The notes: a model not told the origin generated them from the letters alone. DNA of 64,000 nt from Candidatus Thorarchaeota archaeon (GCA_029855935.1 JAGSHN010000031.1:73650-137649), one strand, 5' to 3'. Counted from the first letter of the stretch, positions 34,123 to 43,750 are shown. A program made the numbers and translations.

Positions 34123-35715
34123 ATGACCAAGACCACTCTCACGTTTCAGGAACTCAAGCGGATATCGGACCGCGAGATAAGGGAGATGCAAGATCGGAAG
34201 TTCAGGGCGTTCATCAGGTATCAAGTGTGGCCCAACCACCCCTACTACAGACATCTGTTCAAGGAGAACAACATAGACCCGTTCAATATCACCTGCATGC
34301 GAGACTGGGAGAAGTATCAGATCCCCCTTGTCCGTAAGGTCGACTACAAGGACCACATCCGGGAGTTCGTGCTCAATCCGATGGAGGAGGACGGAAAGGA
34401 ACGCGACCCTGCCAACATCGTGAAGAGTGTGATGGCCTATGCGAAGGCCTCCGGCAAGAGTGACCTGTACGCATTCCTTCGGAACAACGGTATCCGTGTG
34501 AAGCTACATATCGGCGCAGATGCGGCAATGGAACGAATCAAGGAGAGACTTGCCTATCTGTACAGCCCACTCCAGTTCTGGCTCAGTTCAGGCCGTGCCT
34601 CCGGTATGCCGGCCCCCGTATTTCTCACTCGGTACGACAATGACCTTCTGTATCGCAACTGCGTGAAGGTGGGACAGATGGCCGTCGATCCGTGGGTGGG
34701 GACCGGATGGAAGCTTGTCAGTATGAACTTGTTTCCGTACGCACCGCATCTTGGTTGGCACGCTGTCAACATGGGCCTGAAACAGATGTCCGAGTTCTAC
34801 GTGGCGACAAGCGCTGGCGGTGCAATTCCGACGCCCAAGCTCGTCGAGATTGCCAAGCTATTCAAGGTGAACGGCTTTGCAGGGATGCCCAGCTATCTCA
34901 GGAACCGCTTCTTCAGAGCGATGAAAGAGATGGACTATGAGGCCCCAGAGAAGGTGGTCGTCCTGCTGGCGGGCGAGAAGATCTATCCGCCGGTCGTGGA
35001 CGACATCGTGGACACGCTGACCAGCAAGGGTGCCAAGGAGGTCCGTGTCGTCGGCGGCTATGCGTCGTCGGAGAGTAAGATCTCGTTCGCTGTGCAGTGC
35101 TCCTACGAAGGTCCATACCACAATGTCAGTCCTCTGATTCTCTCATTCGAGTTCGTCCGGGTCAATGACGATGGTTCGTGGGAGTTTGTGGACGACGACG
35201 AGCCGGGTCACGTGACGCTCTTCCATCTCGACGGCACTGGCACGGTCTTTGAGGGATTCCTGCTTGGTGACATCTCAAGTCGCCACGAGCGGGGTTGCTG
35301 CCCGATCTGCGGAATGGAGGGACCCTTCTTCTGGGACATCGGCCGACAGAACGACGTTGAGGCCCAGATCGACATAATGGGCATCAGCGAGAAGAAGATC
35401 AAGGGGGCAACAGTCAATCTCACAGCGCTGAGGACCGACCTGTTGAGCATAGACGGCATAGAGGAGCTCCAGATAGAGATTGCAAAGGAGGACCCCAACG
35501 ACCCCTACAGCATGGATGTCCTCAACATCTATGTCGCGTTGTACGGTGGGGCCGAAGGACGGAGAGACGAGATAGTCAGAGAGGTGCAGCAGGTGACTAA
35601 GAATGCTGCCGAGATCACTCCGCGCGTATTTGTCATATCCTTCGAGGAGCTGATCGAGCGAAGCGGTGGAATGAAGTTCATGGAGATCAGCGACGTCAGA
35701 CCCCGCCCCGCATAG
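34123..35715 (+). CDS. PaaK-like adenylate-forming enzyme (phenylacetate-CoA ligase family)
   Basis: This 530-residue protein is an AMP-binding superfamily member closest in pattern to phenylacetate-CoA ligases: FRAFIRYQVWPNHPYYRHLF near the start, SSGRASGMPAPVFLT as the phosphate-loop equivalent near residue 153, GFAGMPSYLRNRFF near 255, GEKIYPPVVDDI near 285, and VGGYASSESK near 310. It carries a CCPICGMEG motif near residue 390. It would activate a carboxylic acid with ATP for transfer to CoA. The gene stands alone under a strong promoter. Substrate unknown; an aromatic or long-chain acid is likely by family. Confidence 0.85.
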   Translation: MTKTTLTFQELKRISDREIREMQDRKFRAFIRYQVWPNHPYYRHLFKENNIDPFNITCMRDWEKYQIPLVRKVDYKDHIREFVLNPMEEDGKERDPANIVKSVMAYAKASGKSDLYAFLRNNGIRVKLHIGADAAMERIKERLAYLYSPLQFWLSSGRASGMPAPVFLTRYDNDLLYRNCVKVGQMAVDPWVGTGWKLVSMNLFPYAPHLGWHAVNMGLKQMSEFYVATSAGGAIPTPKLVEIAKLFKVNGFAGMPSYLRNRFFRAMKEMDYEAPEKVVVLLAGEKIYPPVVDDIVDTLTSKGAKEVRVVGGYASSESKISFAVQCSYEGPYHNVSPLILSFEFVRVNDDGSWEFVDDDEPGHVTLFHLDGTGTVFEGFLLGDISSRHERGCCPICGMEGPFFWDIGRQNDVEAQIDIMGISEKKIKGATVNLTALRTDLLSIDGIEELQIEIAKEDPNDPYSMDVLNIYVALYGGAEGRRDEIVREVQQVTKNAAEITPRVFVISFEELIERSGGMKFMEISDVRPRPA

Positions 35716-35779
35716 TGATAGGGAATAGGGGAAAGGATATTACGCGGTCCGACGCAGTCCAGAACTAGAGGAGTTCACA

Positions 35780-36742
35780 ATGGCAATCGACTTCGGTCCG
35801 GATGATGCCCGTGGATGGGTGGCACCTGAGGAAGAGGCTCTGATACAGCAGATGAAGGTCGGTGCCTTGGAGATGGTGCAGCGAACCTTCACGGTCTGGT
35901 TCAGACGGGTGCTCGACTATATCCTGGCCTGCGGCATAATCATAGCCGCCTTGCACCTGACAGCTGGTGTCGTCGTTGTCAGCATTTTTGGTATGACTAT
36001 GGAGGCACAGCAGGCCATATCAGTCGTCTCTCTCGATCCCTCATCGGTGGTGGTGAGTCTCTACGCACTGATCATTGAACAGAGCCCGTTGGTGCCCTAT
36101 GCGATTGTCCTCGGAGTGACAGCAATCATCATCGGCGCGCTGGCCTCCGGAGCCGCCGTGCGACTGGTCCTGTGGGACTATGGCAATCCAGGTCAGGGAA
36201 CCGTCCAGGAGAGCGTGTCCTGGTCGGCATCGAACCTGCCACGAGTGGCTGGCACCATGGTCGCTGTCGGAGTGATCACTGGTGGACTCAATGCGCCTCT
36301 TCGTACTCTGATCTCACAGATTCAGGGCCTGAGCGAAGTTCAGATGATGCAGTTCCTCATCGACAACAGTCGACTGTTCCTGCTCGCCTTTGTACTTGTG
36401 ATTGTGGGGATATACATCTCGATCCGTATGTTGCCGGTGGTCGCTGCATTGATATACGAGGACACGGGAATTGCAGATGCACTCAAGCGAAGTTACGAGC
36501 TGACATCCGGCGCCTTCTGGCACACTGTGGGATCATACCTCGCACTGGCTATAGCAGTGGGGATTGTGAACTACTTTCTGAGTCTGATTGTGGGGTCACT
36601 GTTGTACGCTGTGTATATGGGATCCGTCATCACATATGCCATCGTCACTATGCTGACGGGACCAGTCTACTACGTGTACGTCGGTATTCTCTACCGAGAC
36701 CTCAGGGCACGAGAGGAGATCCGACAACAGCAGTTCTGGTAG
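35780..36742 (+). CDS. Polytopic membrane protein (glycerophosphodiesterase-membrane-domain-like)
   Basis: This 320-residue protein has a soluble acidic N terminus (~35 residues) and about six membrane segments with a pattern like the GPDPase-membrane/DUF7847-type proteins of archaea (YILACGIIIAALHLTAGVVVV, PVVAALIYEDTGIADALKRSYELTSGAFW, where the last is a typical cytoplasmic re-entry motif). The family has no proven reaction; a role in membrane organisation is assumed. The ATG follows GAGGAG. It is 64 bases downstream of the PaaK-like gene, so they may share a transcript. Confidence 0.7.
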   Translation: MAIDFGPDDARGWVAPEEEALIQQMKVGALEMVQRTFTVWFRRVLDYILACGIIIAALHLTAGVVVVSIFGMTMEAQQAISVVSLDPSSVVVSLYALIIEQSPLVPYAIVLGVTAIIIGALASGAAVRLVLWDYGNPGQGTVQESVSWSASNLPRVAGTMVAVGVITGGLNAPLRTLISQIQGLSEVQMMQFLIDNSRLFLLAFVLVIVGIYISIRMLPVVAALIYEDTGIADALKRSYELTSGAFWHTVGSYLALAIAVGIVNYFLSLIVGSLLYAVYMGSVITYAIVTMLTGPVYYVYVGILYRDLRAREEIRQQQFW

Positions 36743-36768
36743 AGCACCACCGGTATCGTACTACGCAA

Positions 36769-36805
36769 CAGGTCCTCACGTCTGGCCCCGTATCGTGAGG
36801 GCCTG
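36769..36805. terminator. 12-base-pair hairpin between convergent genes
   Basis: CAGGTCCTCACG (36769-36780) pairs with CGTGAGGGCCTG (36794-36805) with one wobble and a 13-base loop. Placed between convergent genes, it probably ends both transcripts; only a short T-rich stretch follows. Confidence 0.6.
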
Positions 36806-36814
36806 TCCTATTTG

Positions 36815-37333
36815 TCACTGTTGGGATTCTCTCTCCTCTGGTTCATCGGTGAGAATGCGCTCATACATCTGCACAAGCATCCCCTCATCCTGCTCATAGG
36901 GCTCTCCCCACGGGCGAAAGCCGAACTTCTTCATAAGCCGCTCTCCAATCTTGTGGCCAACGAGGATGTTGCAGTAGTTTCTCTTTAGACCGTGAGCACG
37001 CGCATACTCAGCAAACTGGATGTACATCGCTGATGCCAAGCCCGAGGCACGACACTCTGGGCTCACTGTCTGGTGCTCGCCATATAGGCCCTTGTCGGTG
37101 ATCTTGGCCTTGTAGACACCAACTATCCTCCCATTCAGTCTGGCGCCAAAGTAGTGGTATCCGGCACGCATCTCGTCGATGATCTGTTGGGGGGAGTACA
37201 TCCGCTTGCGTCTCCACGACTCAGGATAGTCGGTCTCGAGAGGCCAGACTTGGTGGAACAGCTGCGATATCTCTTCCGCGTCCTCCTCGGTGAACTCGAC
37301 TATGCGTATGTCCTCAGCAGGAATGTGCGCCAT
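36815..37333 (-). CDS. GNAT family N-acetyltransferase
   Basis: From the ATG at 37333 this is a 172-residue acetyltransferase with the GNAT fold: IVEFTEEDAEEISQLFHQVWP at the start, FGARLNGRIVGVYKAKI for the central strands, and the acetyl-CoA loop around VSPECRASGLASAMYIQFAEYARAHG, then VGHKIGERLMKKFGFRPWG, a common GNAT ending. The longer frame to 37393 lacks family sequence. A GAGGACC lies upstream as a possible ribosome site. The acceptor substrate cannot be told. Confidence 0.82.
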   Translation of the reverse strand: MAHIPAEDIRIVEFTEEDAEEISQLFHQVWPLETDYPESWRRKRMYSPQQIIDEMRAGYHYFGARLNGRIVGVYKAKITDKGLYGEHQTVSPECRASGLASAMYIQFAEYARAHGLKRNYCNILVGHKIGERLMKKFGFRPWGEPYEQDEGMLVQMYERILTDEPEERESQQ

Positions 37334-37428
37334 ACGACAGGTCCTCTTCGGTCTGCTCGTCCAACCGCTATGTTTCCGACCATAGATAAACACTCAGTTG
37401 GTGCCCTAGGCACAGGAACGAGCCGTGC

Positions 37429-38541
37429 CTACTGCGAGGCAGCCCAGTCGAATGCCTCCTGTATTGGGGTGCAGCCCCCGCACTTGTGACAGCCTGCTCT
37501 TGTGCGGTCGGGATTCAGTCCCTCGTCACGGAGGATCTCACCGACACGCTTGTAGAAGTGGATCGTCTCGCTCATGTCACTCAGATACGACGGTGTGCTG
37601 TCAGCCAGCTGACTGCCTGAGGCTGGTCTGAATGGCGTCACGACGGGGAGAACACCAGCCTCAGCAATCTGACGAATTCCTTCGAGCGTCAAACTGGAGT
37701 CCTCTCCCAGGCCGTGCAGAATGAAGGTGCTGGCATTACCCCTGCCAAAGACAGACACCGCACGCTCCCACGCGCGCCTGTAGAGATCAATGGGGCCGTA
37801 GCCGTACTTACCAGGACAGATCAGCCTCCGTATGCGCTCATCAGTCGTCTCCAGATGAATACCTGCCGCGTCTGCACCCGCTGCAGCCAGCTCGTCAATG
37901 AGATTCAGGTCCTGAGGAGGCTCGAACTGGACACCGATAGGGAGATCCGAGACCCTCCGGATAGCGGTCACGAGCCGGATGAGACGTCCAATCCCAACAT
38001 CCTCCGAGTCAGGCGTTCCAGTTGTTATGAGGATGTTGCGGATGACGCCCTCTGCCTCAGCGGCCTGAACCACCTCCGCAAGCTGCTCGGGAGTCTTCTC
38101 AAGAATGGTATCGCCCGCATTCAATGAAGTGGGTATCGTACAGAACTTGCACTGTGCGCCACGAGTCCAGTAGCGACACTGCTGATACGCTGTTGTGGCC
38201 AGCGTCTCGGAACCGTGCAGCAGGGCGATCTTGAAGTAGGGAACACCATCTGCTGTCTTCAGGTCGTAGAACTTTGGGCGCGGCACTGCTCGGAGGCGAT
38301 ATCTCCCATCATAGACCCAGACCATCGGATCATCTGTGGGAGTCAGTGGCGCCGAGTTGAATCTTGTCGCCGCGTCACCGCGGCGCAGTGGCACACCAAC
38401 GGGCCGCCCGTTGGGCAATACAAAGTATCGTGCCCCTACTGGGCCAGCACCGCCTCTTCTTGCGCCTGACACATCCTCAGGAACAGCAGCACCCTGGGTC
38501 AGAAGCCTGACCTTCAGAGTGAGCAACTCTTCAGCGTTCAT
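37429..38541 (-). CDS. MSMEG_0568-type radical SAM protein
   Basis: This 370-residue protein matches the MSMEG_0568 radical SAM family: ARRGGAGPVGARYFVLPNGRPV near residue 27, PKFYDLKTADGVPYFKIALLHG near 88, and the cysteine motif CRYWTRGAQCKFCTIP. The cysteines follow CX8CX2C instead of the common CX3CX2C. A second cysteine site near the end (CHKCGGCTP) may hold another cluster. The family is found with nitrile- and amide-related or folate-like biosynthetic genes in bacteria; here it closes the six-gene glp-type cluster. Reaction unknown. Confidence 0.8.
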   Translation of the reverse strand: MNAEELLTLKVRLLTQGAAVPEDVSGARRGGAGPVGARYFVLPNGRPVGVPLRRGDAATRFNSAPLTPTDDPMVWVYDGRYRLRAVPRPKFYDLKTADGVPYFKIALLHGSETLATTAYQQCRYWTRGAQCKFCTIPTSLNAGDTILEKTPEQLAEVVQAAEAEGVIRNILITTGTPDSEDVGIGRLIRLVTAIRRVSDLPIGVQFEPPQDLNLIDELAAAGADAAGIHLETTDERIRRLICPGKYGYGPIDLYRRAWERAVSVFGRGNASTFILHGLGEDSSLTLEGIRQIAEAGVLPVVTPFRPASGSQLADSTPSYLSDMSETIHFYKRVGEILRDEGLNPDRTRAGCHKCGGCTPIQEAFDWAASQ

Positions 38542-38598
38542 TGTCGATACTGGCGTATTCTCGCCTATTATGGACTACCGTTGTGGCCATTGCGTCAT

Positions 38599-39705
38599 TC
38601 ATTTCCCGCCGATTGCGTCCGCGACCAGTTCGGGTAGGTCGATCACACGCACCCTGCCACCACTCGCGTCCTCAAGCATGTCCTTGCAGAACGGACACGC
38701 CGTGACGAGAGTCTCGGCCCCGACATCGAGCGCCTGCTGTACTCTCGCCTCGCCAATAGTGCGTGCGCGATCCGGTCGCAGAGTGCGTAGGCCCGCCCCA
38801 TTGCCGCAGCACATAGCATTGTCTCCGTGACGCTCCATCTCTCTGAGAGACTCAGTGCTCACTCTCTCAATGACTGTGCGAGGCGCATCAAGAACGCCCA
38901 TATGACGGGCCAGATGGCACGGGTCGTGATACGTGACGGCACCGAGATTCGAGGCCTGCGGTAGGTGCTCCGCATGCTCGGCGAGGACCTCACTGATGTG
39001 AAGGACTGGAACCTTGAGTTCAAGCCCTCGCTCGGAGTAGTCTGACTTGAGGACACGATAGCATCCCGGGCAGGACACGACTATGGCCTCAGCGTCCATC
39101 CCGTTGAGCACGGTAACATTATGTCTCGCCTGTTCAAGGGCAGTATCCTCTTGGCCCGTCCTGAAGAGGGGTGAGCCGCAACACCATTCGTCGGGGGTCA
39201 CAACAACTGCATAGCCCAGCGCGCTGAGGACCGCCACTGTGGCCCGAGCAATCTCCTGATGCCGATACGCCGAGGTGCAGCCCGTGAAATAGATGACCCT
39301 GCGCCCCTCCTGTGGGGACACGTGAAGCCAGTCAGTCCTTCTCTCGTGCGGCTCGCCGTAGGGATTGTGATGCGTCCTGACGAGGTCTGCAAGCCGGACA
39401 ATCTCCGATGGCGCCCGTCCCTCCGCGACAATCCGTCTGCGTGTGACCTCAACGATTGTTGCGATGTCTATGCCGGTCTTGCAGAGGGTGAGGCAGTTAC
39501 TGCACTCAAGGCACTCATAGAGCACCTCGATACTTCGGGCATCAAGGGGACGGTCCCCACAGGCCTCATAGTGGAGCAGGAGTGCTCTGCCGTGGGGAGT
39601 GGGAACGTCGGACCTCCAAGCGAGAAAAGTTGGGCACACATGCCTGCACATCTTCGGACAGGCTGCGCACATCCGGACCTGCTCTGCCAACTCCTCTTGG
39701 TTCAA
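38599..39705 (-). CDS. Two-cluster ferredoxin/CCG-domain Fe-S protein (GlcF/HdrD-like)
   Basis: This 368-residue protein starts at TTG 39705, just past the upstream stop. It has two 4Fe-4S motifs (CAACPKMCRHVCP and CLECSNCLTLC) followed by two CCG domains (TGCTSAYRH...WCCGSPLF and DPCHLARHMG...MCCGNGAGL), the architecture of GlcF, GlpC and HdrD. It most likely takes electrons from the flavoprotein encoded directly upstream (2-base gap) and passes them to quinone or a heterodisulfide-like acceptor. Confidence 0.85.
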   Translation of the reverse strand: MNQEELAEQVRMCAACPKMCRHVCPTFLAWRSDVPTPHGRALLLHYEACGDRPLDARSIEVLYECLECSNCLTLCKTGIDIATIVEVTRRRIVAEGRAPSEIVRLADLVRTHHNPYGEPHERRTDWLHVSPQEGRRVIYFTGCTSAYRHQEIARATVAVLSALGYAVVVTPDEWCCGSPLFRTGQEDTALEQARHNVTVLNGMDAEAIVVSCPGCYRVLKSDYSERGLELKVPVLHISEVLAEHAEHLPQASNLGAVTYHDPCHLARHMGVLDAPRTVIERVSTESLREMERHGDNAMCCGNGAGLRTLRPDRARTIGEARVQQALDVGAETLVTACPFCKDMLEDASGGRVRVIDLPELVADAIGGK

Positions 39706-39707
39706 TG

Positions 39708-41132
39708 TCAGTCCCCCTTGAGACCAAGCTTGTCTGGATTGAGAATGCCGTTCGGATCCAGCACGGCCTTTATCCTTCTCAGGACATCGAAGGATGTTCC
39801 CAGCTCTGGCTCCGTGTACGTGCTTCTCCATAGACCCACTCCGTGCTGGTGACTCATCGTCCCGCCCTCACGAAGACAGGCCTCGACGCCATCGTCCCAT
39901 ATCTGTTTGTATCTCTCCCAGGCAGACTCGGCGTCCGGCATCGAGACAAAGAAGATCATGTAGATACTACCTCCGTTCTGATACATGTGTGAGAAGTGGG
40001 CGAGCACAATGGCGTCGTGTGACTCCATGACCTCCTTCATCGCCCAGTACACTCTCTCCAGCCTGTCGTATGTGGCAACAACGTCTATGGTGTCACCGAT
40101 GGAGTATCCCCCGGTGGTCAATGGTGTCGGATAGTACATGTCGTATCGATGTTCCCACCAGTGACGGGAGGGACCCTCTCCAACATCTCGCCCTCCGGCC
40201 TCCTTGCATACACGACTCGCGACCTTGTCATCGAGGTCCACCTGCTCTCTGGAGCCATCAAAGGCGAGCAGAAGAAGACATTCCCCATCACCGACGTCGA
40301 ACTTGCCGGTGAATGTGAATGCAGTGTCCTCCGGGTCATAGAGCCGGACGATTGATGGTGTCACTCCCTTGCGGAAGATGAGCCGTATCGCCTCAAGCCC
40401 CGAATGGATATCATCGAAGGCGAACGTCCTGAACCTCCGTTCCTCAGGGAGGGGAAATAGTCTGAGTGTGGCCTCTGTGATGACACAGAGCGTGCCCTCC
40501 GAACCGATAAAGAGCTGTCTCAGGTCCGGCCCGACAGAGTGACGTGGAACGGCCTTGCAGTCCACGATCGTACCATCGGCAAGCACAACTCTTAGTCCCA
40601 AGGTGAGATCCTCAATCTTCCCGTACAACGAGGACATCGAACCGCCTGAACGTGTGGCAAGGAAACCGCCCACAGTGGAGGCCCTCATAGAGGATGGAGT
40701 GTGGCCTGTCGTGTATCCCAGACGATTGACAGCACCCTCCAAGTCAATTCCGACCACACCAGCCTCCACGGTTACGGTCATAGAGCTGTGATCAATGGAG
40801 AGAATCCTGTCCATGCGCTTGAGGTCGAGCTGAATACCCCCGCGAGTGGGTAGTGTGCCACCGCAGACACCAGCTCCGCCGCCGACTGGGACCACAGGAA
40901 TCCGAAGCCTGTTGGCGACCTTGAGGACCTCCGCGACCTCCTCTGTCGAACCCGGGTACACGACCATATCCGCCAGTGGCAACCTCTCGCAGGCGCGAAT
41001 CTTTGCCTCGCTTAGCGGCCAGGCATCGTGGGCATTGAGGAGGCGGTCCGTCTCGGTGAGCCATATGTTCTTCGCGCCCACTATCTCAGAGATGAGTTGT
41101 GCAACGTGCTGTCTCATCTTCTCATCAAGCAT
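39708..41132 (-). CDS. FAD-linked oxidase resembling alkyl-dihydroxyacetonephosphate synthase
   Basis: This 474-residue PCMH-type flavoprotein has the FAD-binding stretch VVPVGGGAGVCGGTL near residue 80 and MRASTVGGFLATRSGGSMSSLYGKIEDLTLG near 150-180. The C-terminal half resembles AGPS/ADPS enzymes more than simple glycolate oxidases: SHWWEHRYDMYY-type sequence and GGTMSHQHGVGLW, close to the histidine motif SHHHGVG of alkyl-DHAP synthases. Yet it sits with a GlcF-like Fe-S protein, which fits a hydroxyacid or glycerophosphate dehydrogenase better. Both readings stay open. It is in the middle of the glp-type operon with gaps of under 10 bases. Confidence 0.8.
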   Translation of the reverse strand: MLDEKMRQHVAQLISEIVGAKNIWLTETDRLLNAHDAWPLSEAKIRACERLPLADMVVYPGSTEEVAEVLKVANRLRIPVVPVGGGAGVCGGTLPTRGGIQLDLKRMDRILSIDHSSMTVTVEAGVVGIDLEGAVNRLGYTTGHTPSSMRASTVGGFLATRSGGSMSSLYGKIEDLTLGLRVVLADGTIVDCKAVPRHSVGPDLRQLFIGSEGTLCVITEATLRLFPLPEERRFRTFAFDDIHSGLEAIRLIFRKGVTPSIVRLYDPEDTAFTFTGKFDVGDGECLLLLAFDGSREQVDLDDKVASRVCKEAGGRDVGEGPSRHWWEHRYDMYYPTPLTTGGYSIGDTIDVVATYDRLERVYWAMKEVMESHDAIVLAHFSHMYQNGGSIYMIFFVSMPDAESAWERYKQIWDDGVEACLREGGTMSHQHGVGLWRSTYTEPELGTSFDVLRRIKAVLDPNGILNPDKLGLKGD

Positions 41133-41141
41133 GCCCAGACA

Positions 41142-42377
41142 TCACTCCCCAGAGAGGTATTGAGCAACCAAGACTGTGAGGTCCTCCACATCCATATCCA
41201 CGCCTGCCCTGAAGGCCGCGTTCTCAAGCTGCGCGACACAGAGGGGACACGGAGCGACTGCCCGATCGACCCCGAGTGCCCCTATGGCCTCAACATTGAC
41301 CCGAGTGACAGCATCAGAGGTCTTCGTATCGTGGTGATTGACGAGGCCGCCACCGCCACAGCACGAGTCCTCCACTCCAGAGTGTTTGACTGTCACAGGA
41401 GCAATCAAGTCCAAGAGCCACTCCATATCGTCACCAATGTTGCGGGAAACATGTCGTATCAGATGACACGGTTGATGCACCGCCACCGCCTCCGGTGGGC
41501 CAGTGGCCGCTCTCAGAGTATCTCTCACACGTTCCTCGCCAATCACCTCTCGGAGATACTCCACTATGTGCAGTACCTTAGCGCTCCAATGGTGTGATAC
41601 CGCAATCTCACTCAATCGGGATGTGCAGCCTGCACAGGTCGTGACCACATATTCGACACCGAGTGACCGTACCTGCTCCGTCAGACGTCCCGCCAGCTCC
41701 TCTGCCTGTTCGTCATCGCCGAGAAGCTCCAGTGGAAGACCACAGCAACGCATCTCCTCAAGGAGCGTGTAGTCGACGCGGAAGTGCTCCAGTATCACCT
41801 TGGCTGCCTCACGTATCTCCTGAGCGCGCTCCTCCGCCTGACAGCCCGGATAGTACAGGACCTCAGCATGGTCGGTGATGCGGTCTTCAAACAGCGGTAG
41901 GCCAAGACGCTCGAGCCGCATATCACGGCTGTCAGCCTTGTCCTCAGGGTCCTCCCAAGGCTCGAAGGCCAGTCCGTACTCTCGAACCCTCTCCTGCAGC
42001 TGATGCAGAGGGAGTGGTACGAGGTCTGGCATGGTGCGGAGAATCCTCTTTCGAATCATATTCACGACCGATGGGATGTCGACGTCATTGGGACAGACCT
42101 CCCTGCACGTCCCACAGCCCGTACAGAGGTATATCACATCGGCGTCGGTCCAGAACTCGGGGGGCGAACGGCTAAGACGGACCGCGATGCCCCGAGGACC
42201 GGGGAATCGCATTACGCCCACTGCGGGGATCAGGGGACAGTGGTTCAGACAGACCCCGCAGTTTATGCACTGCTCAACAGACTTTACGATAGGAAGCTCA
42301 GCCTCACTATAAGGCACTATTCGCTCCCGTGACAGAGTCCCGAGAACGAACTGATAGGCCTCCTCCTCGTCGCTCAT
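41142..42377 (-). CDS. glpC: Anaerobic glycerol-3-phosphate dehydrogenase subunit C-like Fe-S protein
   Basis: This 411-residue protein carries two 4Fe-4S motifs (CINCGVCLNHCP near residue 37 and CTGCGTCREVCP near 85) and two CCG domains (YYPGCQAEE...CCGLPLELLG and HQPCHLIRHVS...CCGGGGLVN). This is the GlpC layout, the membrane-associated electron carrier of the GlpABC complex. Its start overlaps the glpB stop (TAATG), so it is translated together with GlpB, as in bacterial glpABC operons. Confidence 0.85.
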   Translation of the reverse strand: MSDEEEAYQFVLGTLSRERIVPYSEAELPIVKSVEQCINCGVCLNHCPLIPAVGVMRFPGPRGIAVRLSRSPPEFWTDADVIYLCTGCGTCREVCPNDVDIPSVVNMIRKRILRTMPDLVPLPLHQLQERVREYGLAFEPWEDPEDKADSRDMRLERLGLPLFEDRITDHAEVLYYPGCQAEERAQEIREAAKVILEHFRVDYTLLEEMRCCGLPLELLGDDEQAEELAGRLTEQVRSLGVEYVVTTCAGCTSRLSEIAVSHHWSAKVLHIVEYLREVIGEERVRDTLRAATGPPEAVAVHQPCHLIRHVSRNIGDDMEWLLDLIAPVTVKHSGVEDSCCGGGGLVNHHDTKTSDAVTRVNVEAIGALGVDRAVAPCPLCVAQLENAAFRAGVDMDVEDLTVLVAQYLSGE

Positions 42378-43747
42378 TACATCACCTCCTTGGTCTCTCG
42401 TGCGGCGTATGTCCCTGCGGTGTGTCCAGTCACCAGAGCCACTCCGAGGCCGCTTTTCTCAGTTTGATAGTTGTACCCTGCAAGTATGGCACCTGCACAG
42501 AAGAGATTCTCGTAGACGACATCACCATCAACACCAACGGGGCGTAGCATCGTATCCGTTCCGACACCACAGGCAAAGACACGATGGCCAGTAGGTGTCA
42601 CACTACGCACTGAGGTGAGGTGGGAGGGACGCTCGTCGCCGACAAGATAGCGTTGCGCGTCAAAGACTGGAAGTCCGAACAGAAACTCTCGTAGACCTGT
42701 CTCATCACCGACTATGCCACCACCAACAAACTTGCCCGTGGCCAGCACAAAGGCGGACGCCGACACTGTGACACTACGACGACGGGAACGAGCAGTCACC
42801 TCTGTGATTCGTCCGTCAGTCACTCGGTGGTCCTGAACCGTGTGGCCCTTGAGTAGTCGTCCGCCCATAGAGACAACCATCCGCTCAAGGGCAGCCTGGA
42901 GCCTGCTTCCCGGTACAGAGGGAGGTACGCCCAGCGTCTCAATCACCCTGCAACCCAGGGCCGTCTCAAGCGACTCTCTGGCCTCGTGGGAATCGACGAC
43001 CCCCATCACGGGTGGTAGCACCACGTGAGTGGCACCCGTGTTGTTGACTATCGGAACCAGTGCATCCGTAAGCTCGGTCCGACCCGCGTCCGTGTCGAGG
43101 TGATGTGCGATCTCGATGGACGACAGGGCTTGACGCTGGGAGAGAGAGCGAAGTTCGACCACCGTGCCGACCACACGGTGAGGGCCCTCACCTGTCGATT
43201 GACACCACTCAGAGTAGGCAGACGAGGCGGCTCGCGGATTGAGGTCGGGAAGACCCCGCAGTCCCACAAAGAGAACAGTGGCATCGGCGTCCGTGGACAT
43301 CGATCCCGTCACCATCGAGCTCTGTAGGAGTGTGGTAGGTTTGACCGTCCCGAGAACGGACACCGGCCACTGAGTCTCGGACACCGACCCTGAGATTTCA
43401 AGCCCTGCAGAGGAGATGCGATCACGGAACCAGTCGATAGCGTCTGATACTTGCGCGACGCTGGCATCTGCGCTTCTGCCCGCATCCGTTGTACCGAGTC
43501 CAATCAGAGTGTAGGGATGCCACGGGTGAAACATGGCCAACGTGTGAACCCCGTCAGCGGGTATCTCGACAGGGAGCACAGCGCCAGGGAGATAGCCCAG
43601 AATATCAATGGCACCTGATGATGACGCTGTCGCGCCGTGTCCACGTGTCACAACAGTCACTGACAGGCCCGCGTCTAGTGCCACGGCCGCAGCGACCAGC
43701 CCAGCCATTCCGCCTCCTATGACAACGACGTCGCTCTCCACCTGCAA
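42377..43747 (-). CDS. glpB: Anaerobic glycerol-3-phosphate dehydrogenase subunit B
   Basis: This 456-residue flavoprotein begins with a dinucleotide-binding motif (VVVIGGGMAGLVAAAVALDAG) and follows GlpB through TRGHGATASSSGAIDILG near residue 37 and HPWHPYTLIGLG near 75. The C terminus has CGVGTDTMLRPVGVDG and the ENLFCAGAILAGYNYQTEKSG block typical of FAD-binding subunits. It is placed between GlpA (3-base gap) and GlpC (overlap), the canonical gene order. Confidence 0.88.
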   Translation of the reverse strand: MQVESDVVVIGGGMAGLVAAAVALDAGLSVTVVTRGHGATASSSGAIDILGYLPGAVLPVEIPADGVHTLAMFHPWHPYTLIGLGTTDAGRSADASVAQVSDAIDWFRDRISSAGLEISGSVSETQWPVSVLGTVKPTTLLQSSMVTGSMSTDADATVLFVGLRGLPDLNPRAASSAYSEWCQSTGEGPHRVVGTVVELRSLSQRQALSSIEIAHHLDTDAGRTELTDALVPIVNNTGATHVVLPPVMGVVDSHEARESLETALGCRVIETLGVPPSVPGSRLQAALERMVVSMGGRLLKGHTVQDHRVTDGRITEVTARSRRRSVTVSASAFVLATGKFVGGGIVGDETGLREFLFGLPVFDAQRYLVGDERPSHLTSVRSVTPTGHRVFACGVGTDTMLRPVGVDGDVVYENLFCAGAILAGYNYQTEKSGLGVALVTGHTAGTYAARETKEVM

Positions 43748-43750
43748 CTA

